From QHWT01 sp963755695 (GTDB taxonomy: Bacteria > Acidobacteriota > Vicinamibacteria > Vicinamibacterales > 2-12-FULL-66-21), in the NCBI GenBank assembly GCA_963755695.1, contig CAVWLB010000001.1:1178001-1242000 (forward strand): a DNA stretch of 64,000 nt, written 5' to 3'. Under the pieces are notes generated by a model. It was not told the DNA's origin, ran no database searches, and saw nothing but the letters and a program-made list of their open reading frames with translations. A program made the translations under genes and the position numbers. This document shows, piece after piece, positions 56,160-64,000 of the stretch. Numbering within the stretch: position 1 is the stretch's first letter; the number at the start of each line of letters is the position of its first letter.

Positions 56160-57037
56160 GTGAGCCTCGAGGATCCCGCCATCATCTGCTGCTCGATCTC
56201 GGGAGCGGTCGCGAACCGCGACCAGTGCCCGGCGATCCCCTACACGCCGGAGGACTACGCGGCCGAGGCGCGCCGGATCGTGGACGAGGGCGGCGTGCAC
56301 ATCCACATCCACGCGCGCCGGCCCGACGGGACGCCCTCCTACGAGGTCGAGGACTTCCAGGCCATCACCGAGGCGATCAAGGCCGAGATCGGCGACGCGG
56401 CGATCATCAACTTCTCGACCGGGACGATCGGCGTCCCGCTGGCGAAGCGGATCGAGTACCTGCGCGCGTGCCCGCCCGAGGTCGCCGCGCTGAACATGGG
56501 CTCGATGAACTACGCGAAGTACTCCAAGAGCCGCAAGGACTTCGTCTTCAAGATGGTGTTCACCAACCCGTTCGACGAGATCCTCGAGCTGCTCGGCGTG
56601 CTCAACGAGCTCGGCATCAAGCCCGAGCACGAGTGCTTCGACATCGGCCACGTCGGCTCGCTGGCGCCGCTGATCGACATGGGCGTGCTGCCGAGCCGCT
56701 CCACGTCGACTTCGTGATGGGCGTCGTCGGCGGCATCCCGGCGACCGCGCGCAACGTCGCGGCGATGGCCGACAACGTGCCCGCCGGGCTCGCACTGGGG
56801 CGTGATCGGGATCTCGCGCGCGCAGTGGCTCGTGGTCGCCGCCGCGCTCACGCTCGGCGGCTCGATCCGCGTCGGGCTGGAGGACAACTTCTACCTGCCC
56901 GGACGGCACGATGGCGCGCTCCAACGGCGACCTCGTCGCCAAGGCGCGGGCGATGACCGAGGACGTCGGCCGCATGCCCGGCCACGGTCGAGCAGGCGCG
57001 GGCGCTGCTGGGCCTGCCGGTCCCCGCCGCGAGCTAG
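56160..57037 (+). CDS. Beta-keto acid cleavage enzyme (BKACE/DUF849) family protein (frameshifted)
   Basis: A GTG at 56160 begins VSLEDPAIICCSISGAVANRDQCPAIPYTPEDYAAEA. The Zn site HIHIHAR and the INFSTGT block follow, then ALNMGSMNYAKYSKSRKDFVF and GIKPEHECFDIGHVG. These are typical of BKACE enzymes, which cleave a beta-keto acid with acetyl-CoA to give acetoacetate and a CoA thioester. Two or three indels affect the last third, which ends at TAG 57035-57037 after ARALLGLPVPAAS. The keto acid used is unknown. Position between the carboxylase genes suggests a shared pathway. Confidence 0.85.
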
Positions 57038-57039
57038 CG

Positions 57040-57745
57040 ATGCTGCAGAACCTGCGCGACGCCGGCGGGCACCCCACGCGCTACGGCGAGCGGGTGCGCA
57101 CCGGCCTGCTGTTCCGCGGCGACGCGCCGGTCAAGCTGGACGACGCCGCGCGGGCGCGGCTCGCCGGGCTCGGCCTGCACACGGTCGTCGACCTGCGGCG
57201 CGACGTCGAGCGCGGGCACTGGCCCTACGAGCTCAACGGGTTCGCCGGGCGGGTGCTGGAGATCTCGCTGATCGGCGAGCAGCGGCGCCCGGTCAACCCG
57301 CTCAACGGCGGGCTCGCCGGGTTCAACCGCTGGGTCTACGAGACGCGCGGCGAAACGATCGCCGAGATCGTCGGCGCGCTCGGCGCGCCCGGGGCGCTGC
57401 CGGCGCTCATCCACTGCACCGCGGGCAAGGACCGCACCGGCCTGGTCGTCGGCCTGATCCAGAGCTGGCTCGGCGTGCCGGACGACGTCATCGCCGCCGA
57501 CTACGCGCTCAGCGCCGAGCTGCTGCACGCCGACGACGACGAGGCGATCGCCAAGCAGGAGGCCGCGCTCGGCGTCAACGTACGCGAGCGCCCGGACCTG
57601 CTCGAGGCGCGGCCGGAGTGGATCGTCGACGCGCTCGACGAGGTGCGCCGCGAGCATGGCAGACGCCGGCGACGTACCTGCTCGCCCACGGCGCGCGCCC
57701 GGAGCACCTGCCGGCGCCTGCGCGCGTCGCTCGTGGACGCCATGA
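57040..57745 (+). CDS. Tyrosine-protein phosphatase-like protein (Y_phosphatase3 type)
   Basis: The ATG at 57040 is 2 bp after the BKACE stop. The product has TGLLFRGDAPVKLDDAARARL near its start, VVDLRRDVERGHWPY in the middle, and the P-loop HCTAGKDRTGLVVG (C-x5-R-T). This matches the secreted or cytoplasmic MptpB-like phosphatases that act on phosphotyrosine or phosphoinositides. The last about 30 residues are affected by a frame change near 57,655. The stop probably overlaps the next start by ATGA. Confidence 0.82.
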
Positions 57746-59356
57746 CCGTCCTGCGCAGCGGCTTCGACGCCGGCGGCGCCGGCGCGACGGCCAACCGCGA
57801 CGCGATGAGCGAGCGGCTCGAGGAGCTCGAGCAGCTGCTGGCGACCGCGCGCGGCGGCGGCGGGCCGAAGTACGTCGAGCGCCACCGCGAGCGCGGCAAG
57901 CTGCTGGTCCGCGAGCGCATCGAGCTGCTGCTCGACCGCGACAGCCCGTTCCTCGAGCTGCAGCCGTTCATCGCCTACGGCACCGACTACCACGTCGGCG
58001 GCAGCATCGTGACCGGGCATCGGCGTCGTCGAGGGCGTCGAGTGCGTGATCACCGGCAACGACTCCGACGATCCGCGGCGGCGACGAACAACCCGCTACA
58101 CGCTGCGCAAGGCGCTGCGCGCGCAGGAGATCGCCGAGCGCAACCGGCTGCCGCTCATCAACCTCGTCGAGTCGGGCGGCGCCGACCTGCCGACGCAGGC
58201 CGACGAAGTTCGTCCCCGGCGGCGCGATGTTCCGCAACCTGACGCGGCTGTCGAGCCTGCGGCATCCCGACGATCGCGCTCGTGTTCGGCAGCTCGACCG
58301 CCGGCGGCGCCTACGTCCCGGCATGTGCGACTACACCGTCTTCGTCGAGCGACCGCGCGCAGGTCTTCCTCGGCGGCCCGCCGCTCGTGAAGATGGCGAC
58401 CGGCGAGGACGCCGACGACGAGGAGCTCGGCGGCGCGGAGATGCACTCGCGCATCTCCGGCCTGTCGGACTACCTCGCGCGCCGACGAGCACGACGCGCT
58501 GCGGATCGGCCGCGAGATCGTGCGCCAGCTCAACTGGCGCAAGCTCGGGCCCGGGCCCGACGCGAGGCCGCCGACGCGCCGCTGCTACGACCCCGAGGAG
58601 CTGCTCGGCGTCGATGTCGGCCGACCGCAAGGTCCCGTTCGACCCGCGCGAGGTGCTCGCGCGGATCCTCGACGGCTCGCGCTTCGACGAGTTCAAGCCG
58701 CTCTACGGCACCGCGCTGATCACCGGCTGGGCGTCGCTGCACGGCTATCCCGATCGGCATCCTCGCCAACGTCACGGCATCCTGTTCTCCGAGGAGGCCC
58801 AGAAGGCCGCGCAGTTCATCCAGCTCTCCAACCAGCGCGACGTCCCGCTGCTGTTCGTCCACAACATGACCGGCTTCATGGTCGGCAAGCGAGTACGAGC
58901 AGGGCGGCATCATCAAGCACGGCGCGCAGATGATCAACGCGGTCTCGAACTCCAAGGTCCCGCACCTCGTCGCTGATCGTCGGCGGCTCCTACGGCGCGG
59001 CCAACTACGCGATGTCGCGGGCGCGGCTACGACCCGCGCTTCGTGTTCGCCTGGCCGAACGCGCGACGCGGTGATGGGGCCCGCAGCAGCTCGCCGGCGT
59101 GCTCGTCGATCGTCGCCAAGGCGAGCGCGCGAGACGCGCGGCCTCGCCGTTCGACGAGGAGGAGGACGAGCGGATGCGCGCGGCGGTCGAGGACCAGATC
59201 GAGCGCGAGCAGACCGCGCTGGCCAACTCCGGCCGCGGCTACGACGACGGGATCATCGACCCGCGCGACACGCGCACGGTTCTCGGGCTCGCGCTTTCAG
59301 TTATCCACAATGCCCCGGTCGAAGGATCCAGCGGGTTCGGCGTTTTCCGGCTGTGA
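57742..59356 (+). CDS. Acyl-CoA carboxylase beta (carboxyltransferase) subunit (frameshifted)
   Basis: The start at 57742 (MTVLRSGFDAGGAGATANRDAM) is followed by a typical carboxyltransferase: RHRERGKLLVRERIELLLDRDSPFLEL, VEGVECVITGND, RLPLINLVESGGADLPTQAD, GSSTAGGAYVPGMCDYTVFV, then VPLLFVHNMTGFMVGKEYEQGGIIKHGAQM and GSYGAANYAMSGRGYDPRFVFAWPNAR. The full product is about 535 residues. It transfers carboxylate from biotin to an acyl-CoA. The blocks resemble the methylcrotonyl/geranyl-CoA carboxylase type more than the propionyl type. Ten or so indels are present. The two oxyanion-hole Gly regions (STAGGAY, GSYGA) are intact. Confidence 0.88.
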
Positions 59357-59390
59357 TGTGGGGACTCATTCCCACAGGAGGCAGACCGAG

Positions 59391-59669
59391 ATGGCCAAGG
59401 AGAACGACGCAGCGCAGGAGAAGGCGTTCGAGGAGAGCGCGGAGCGCCTCCGCGCGCTGAACGAGCGCATCATCGACGCCTCCAAGACGTCGGGGCGCGC
59501 GTACCTGGAGGCGTACGAGGCGAACCTGAAGGCGATCGCGGAGTACCAGGCGAAGCTGGCCGGCTCGAGCGACGTCGACTGGGTGAGCACGGTGCTGAAC
59601 GCGCAGGCCGACTTCACGCGCGAGATGGCGCGGGCCGCCTCCGCGCACAGCCGCGACCTCCTCAAGTAG
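59391..59669 (+). CDS. Phasin-like small protein, 92 aa
   Basis: The ATG at 59391 follows AGGAGG and opens an intact frame. The product is helical and Ala/Glu-rich (AFEESAERLRALNERIIDASKTSGRAYLEAYEANLKAIAEYQAKLAGSSDVDWVSTVLNAQADF is its general course, positions 11-74). It resembles phasins that coat PHA granules and shares the D-W core with the gene at 52361. The PHA synthase genes phaE and phaC lie 3 kb away, which supports the call. Confidence 0.7.
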   Translation: MAKENDAAQEKAFEESAERLRALNERIIDASKTSGRAYLEAYEANLKAIAEYQAKLAGSSDVDWVSTVLNAQADFTREMARAASAHSRDLLK

Positions 59670-59679
59670 GCGCGTCCCC

Positions 59680-60213
59680 ATGGACCTGCGACCCATCGGC
59701 CCCGACGACCTCGAGCTCATCACCGAGTTCTTCCTGCGCGTCCCCGAGCGCGACCGCACGTTCTTCAACGAGGACGTGCTCGACCCCGAGGTGGTGCAGG
59801 GCTTCCTGCACCCGCGCGAGGGCGATCTGCGGCTGATCCTGCACGACGACGACGGGAGGGTCGTGGGCTGGCTCGCGCTGTTCGGCGGCGTCGGCTGGTC
59901 GCACCACGTCGCGCGCATCGGCCTCGTCGTCGACCCCGAGGCGCGCGGCCGCGGGCTCGGCAAGCAGCTCGCGCGCGAAGGGCTGCTGCGCGGCCTGCAG
60001 GCCGGCTACTCGAAGCTCGTCGTCGAGATCATCGCCGAGGAGCGGCCCGCGATCGGCATGTTCCAGGCCATCGGCTTCCAGATCGAGGCGCTGCTGCTCG
60101 ACCACGTGCGCGACCTGGCCGGCAACGTCCACGACCTCGTCGTCCTCACGCACCACGCCGAGCAGAACCGCTCGGAGATGGAGGCCATCGGCCTCGAGGG
60201 CGAGCTGGCCTGA
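59680..60213 (+). CDS. GNAT acetyltransferase
   Basis: The 177-residue product is intact and contains a full GNAT site: ARIGLVVDPEARGRGLGKQLAREGL with the R-G-x-G-x-G loop. The segment before it (VVGWLALFGGVGWSHH) is the central strand pair. The end has AIGMFQAIGFQIEALLLDHVRDLAGN. The substrate is unknown. It lies 10 bp after the phasin-like gene. It is one of the few genes in this part without an indel. Confidence 0.85.
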   Translation: MDLRPIGPDDLELITEFFLRVPERDRTFFNEDVLDPEVVQGFLHPREGDLRLILHDDDGRVVGWLALFGGVGWSHHVARIGLVVDPEARGRGLGKQLAREGLLRGLQAGYSKLVVEIIAEERPAIGMFQAIGFQIEALLLDHVRDLAGNVHDLVVLTHHAEQNRSEMEAIGLEGELA

Positions 60214-60224
60214 TCTCCCGACGC

Positions 60225-61073
60225 TCAGTCGAAGCTGCCGAGGACCTCGTCGAACAGGTCCTCGGTCGAGCGCGCCGGCCAGTTGAACTGGGTGGAGGCG
60301 GCGTCGGCGACGATGACGGCGCCGTTGAGCATGCGCGCGGCGGGCGAGCAGAGGAACAGCACGATCGCCGCCATGTCCTCCGGGTCGGCGTAGCGGGCGC
60401 GGCTCGGCTGCGGCGCGCCACTCCTCGACGGTCATGCCGTAGTTGGCGGCCGCCTCGGGCGAGATCGTGGTGCCGGGCGCGAGCGCGTTGATGGTCACGT
60501 TGCGCTGCTCGGCGTAGGGCGCGAGGCTGCGGGTGAGGTTGACGACGCCCGCGCGGGCCGCGCCGGAGTGGGCGAACATCGGCGCCCCGCGCTCGAAGCT
60601 GAAGACGTGCGCGACGTTGACGATGCTGCCGGTCTGGCGCTCCATCATGTGGCGGATGAAGCGGCTGCAGACGTTCCAGGTGCCGTTCAGGTTGAGGTCG
60701 ATGACCGCGCGCCAGCCGTTGTCGCTGATGTCGAACGGGTGCGCCTGGAACTGGCCGCCGGCGTTGTTGATCGAGGTAGTCGACGCTGCCGAAGCGCTCG
60801 AGGCAGGCGTCGCGGAACGCGTCGACCGACTCGACGTCGCGGATGTTCACCTCGACCTGCAGGCACTCGACGCCGAGCGCCTCGATCTCGGGAGCGGCCT
60901 CGGCCAGCTCGTCCGGCGCGTTGCTGGCGATCACCGACGTTGGCGCCCAGGCGCGCGAAGCCGACGGCGATCGCGCGGCCGATGCCGCGGCCGCCGCCGG
61001 TGACGACGGCGGTCTTGCCGGCGAAGAGCCCGGGCGCGAACGAGGCGCGGGGATCGAAGGGACTGTCGCTCAT
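60225..61073 (-). CDS. Short-chain dehydrogenase/reductase (frameshifted)
   Basis: The start at 61073 opens MSDSPFDPRASFAPGLFAGKTAVVTGGGRGIGRAIAVGFA. Further blocks are INNAGGQFQAHPFDISDNGW, MMERQTGSIVNVAHVFSFERGAPMFAHSGAARAGVVNLTRSLAPYAEQRNVTINALAPG, and a C-terminus near LFDEVLGSFD. The catalytic Tyr appears replaced: the usual YxxxK is HSGAARAG here, so this may be an enoyl-reductase-like SDR of the DECR/PECR group, which works without Tyr. About three indels are present. Confidence 0.78.
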
Positions 61074-61107
61074 GATCGTGCTGCTCCTGGTTCGTCGCTT
61101 GCGGGCG

Positions 61108-62593
<1,486 letters not shown>

Positions 62594-62597
<4 letters not shown>

Positions 62598-62970
62598 TCG
62601 GCCTTCGGCTTCGGCTTCGGCTTGGCGGCCTTCGGCCTTCGGCTTCGGCGTCGGGCTTCGGGCTCGGCTCCGGCGCGGGGGCGAGCGCCTCGGTGAGCGC
62701 ACGGACCTCCTCGCGCAGCGCCTGGATCTCGGCGCGCAGCTCCTCGATGTCGCTCGCGGCCGGGAGGCTCATCGCGTGCAGGAACTGCGTCGTGCTGCGC
62801 CGGCATCCGCGGCATCTGCGGCATCGGCTGGCATCTGCGTCCCTTGCTTGGCGGCCTTCGCGGCCATGTCGGCGAACTGGTCGCTCTTGATGAACTCCTC
62901 CAGCGGCGCGCCGATCGTGCGCTCGTAGTCCTCGATCGCCTTGCGCCAGGGCGGCTTCTCGCTCGCTCAT
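62594..62970 (-). CDS. phaE: Class III PHA synthase subunit PhaE-like (frameshifted)
   Basis: The start at 62970 overlaps the phaC stop by ATGA. After correcting an early indel the product reads WRKAIEDYERTIGAPLEEFIKSDQFADMAAKAAKQGTQMP. A coiled-coil part (IEELRAEIQALREEVRALTEAL) and an Ala-Pro-Lys-rich tail ending in KPKPKAE follow. This short, coiled-coil type is found next to phaC in actinobacteria, where it acts as the second subunit or an activator. The overlap with phaC and the tail support the call. Its exact class (PhaE or PhaR) is uncertain. Confidence 0.65.
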
Positions 62971-64000
62971 GATTCGACCTCGCTCTCCTGCAGGGACTGG
63001 CTGTGGTCCGCGATCCATCCGAGGATGTGCGGGATCGTCACGGTGGCGGCCTTGCGGCCGGTGATGAGGCCGACGTGGCCCGGCCGGGAGCGACAGCTCC
63101 TCCATGTTCGGGCCCATGAACTCGCGCAGGACCAGCGTCGACTCCACGGGGACGAGCTCGTCGCGCTCGGCCATGACGACCAGCAGCGGGCACGCGATGT
63201 CGCGGAGCTCGCACGCGCCGGCCGCTCAGCTCCGTGCCGCCGGTGGCGAGCTCGTTGCCGCGGATCAGCTTGTCGACGATCTGGCGCAGCAGCGCGCCGG
63301 GCATCGGCACCTGCTCGCGGATGAACTGCGCCATCGCCTGGTGGCCCTCGACGTAGTCGTCCTTCCAGAGGTTGTCCCACAGCGCGGCGTTCGTGACCAG
63401 GTCGGACGGTGGGCTTGCGCATGGCGAACGCCTCGCGCACGACGTCGCCGGGGACGTTGCCGTCCTCGTCGAGGATGTCCTCGGGCTCGAGGCGGCCCTC
63501 CGCGAACACCTTCGTGATGCCGGCCGAGGCGGCGTAGTCGATCGGCGGCGCGAGCGAGACGAGGCTGCGGATCGGCGCGTCCGGGTGCCCCGCCAGGTAG
63601 AGCATCGTGAGCAGCCCGGAGAAGCAGTAGCCGAGCATCGTCAGGTCGTCGCTGCCGGCGTCCTCGCAGGCCGCGGCGACCGCCAGCGGCATGAGCTCGT
63701 CGACGTAGGTCTCGAACGTGTTCGTCGACTCCTCTTTGCCGGCCACGCCCCAGTCGACGAGGTAGACGTCGAAGCCCGCGGCCAGCAGGCGCTCGACGAA
63801 GCTGTTGCCGCTGTGCAGGTCGAACACGTAGCTGCGGCTCACGACGCTCGGCACGAGCAGGATCGGCGGGCCGTACTTCACGGCGCCGGGCTCGGTGTCG
63901 TAGTGCCACAGCTCGGTCTTGCCGCTCGACCAGACGGTCTCGCTTGGGCGTCGGGCCGACGCGCGCGAACTCCATGCCCATCGCGAGCTTGATGCCGTTC
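62967..64000 (-). CDS. phaC: PHA synthase PhaC, 5' end cut by window (frameshifted)
   Basis: The 3' about 340 codons are present. The alpha/beta-hydrolase core begins KYGPPILLVPSVVSRSYVFDL. SFVERLLAAGFDVYLVDWGVAGKEE follows, then the nucleophile box LGYCFSGLLTML with Cys as expected for PHA synthase, and a C-terminal GHVGLITG with the catalytic His. Most PHA synthases have G-x-C-x-G; here the fifth position is Ser, followed by Gly. The enzyme polymerises 3-hydroxyacyl-CoA on granules. At least three indels are present, and the gene runs past 64,000. Confidence 0.85.
   Translation of the reverse strand, partial: TASSSRWAWSSRASARRPSETVWSSGKTELWHYDTEPGAVKYGPPILLVPSVVSRSYVFDLHSGNSFVERLLAAGFDVYLVDWGVAGKEESTNTFETYVDELMPLAVAAACEDAGSDDLTMLGYCFSGLLTMLYLAGHPDAPIRSLVSLAPPIDYAASAGITKVFAEGRLEPEDILDEDGNVPGDVVREAFAMRKPTVRPGHERRAVGQPLEGRLRRGPPGDGAVHPRAGADARRAAAPDRRQADPRQRARHRRHGAERPARASSATSRARCWSSWPSATSSSPWSRRWSCASSWARTWRSCRSRPGHVGLITGRKAATVTIPHILGWIADHSQSLQESEVES

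Overview
The window is best read as a chimeric metagenomic contig with three parts from different genomes. Part A (1 to about 41,270) is high GC and looks like an Acidobacteriota (Vicinamibacteria-like) chromosome: it has tandem ADOP-type permeases, a TonB receptor with a carboxypeptidase-regulatory domain, and TPR-fused sulfatase-like hydrolases. Part B (about 41,275-42,502) has much lower GC and carries one frameshifted phospholipase-D-type cardiolipin synthase. Part C (about 42,505-64,000) is very high GC and looks like a Thermoleophilia/Solirubrobacterales-like actinobacterium, judged from a DUF559 protein, PucR-type regulators, a linalool dehydratase-like enzyme, acyl-CoA carboxylase genes and polyhydroxyalkanoate genes. 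Genes are cut at both junctions. Almost every long gene in C is broken by small indels, as expected of unpolished long-read sequence, whereas A is mostly intact.

Part A, 1-14.6 kb: a sulfatase/TPR gene cut by the window edge, a secreted unknown protein, a frame-broken TonB receptor with a strong terminator, a second sulfatase/TPR gene, a small basic protein, two tandem ADOP permeases, a low-molecular-weight phosphatase-like gene and a TolB-like beta-propeller protein. Part A, 14.6-24.2 kb (plus strand): an FAD monooxygenase, then actC-actD-actF of alternative complex III, a cupredoxin-like protein, and an A1-type cytochrome c oxidase in the order subunits I, III, IV, two small membrane proteins, II. 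Part A, 24.3-40 kb (minus strand): actA-actB-actE, a cytochrome bd-like subunit and three c-type cytochromes, then a set of genes sharing PCP_red-like C-terminal domains: a multi-domain universal stress protein, a Mrp-type ATPase, a zinc-ribbon protein and a radical SAM/SPASM protein. The two halves converge near 24.25 kb. Together they encode a quinol-to-oxygen respiratory chain plus what looks like an uncharacterised cofactor or maturation module. A tRNA-Pro and an integrase truncated at the junction close part A.

The most unusual signals in A are palindromic elements of about 110 bp. Two of them are translated in the same frame inside two unrelated proteins, and two others sit directly before start codons with a hairpin between the Shine-Dalgarno sequence and the ATG.

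Part C: acyl-CoA dehydrogenase, SDR and aminoglycoside-phosphotransferase-like genes, a LinD-like gene, two PucR-type regulators, acyl-CoA carboxylase alpha and beta subunits, a beta-keto acid cleavage enzyme, two phasin-like proteins, a carboxylesterase, and phaE-phaC running off the right edge. This fits catabolism of a branched or terpenoid acid coupled to PHA storage, but that is inference.
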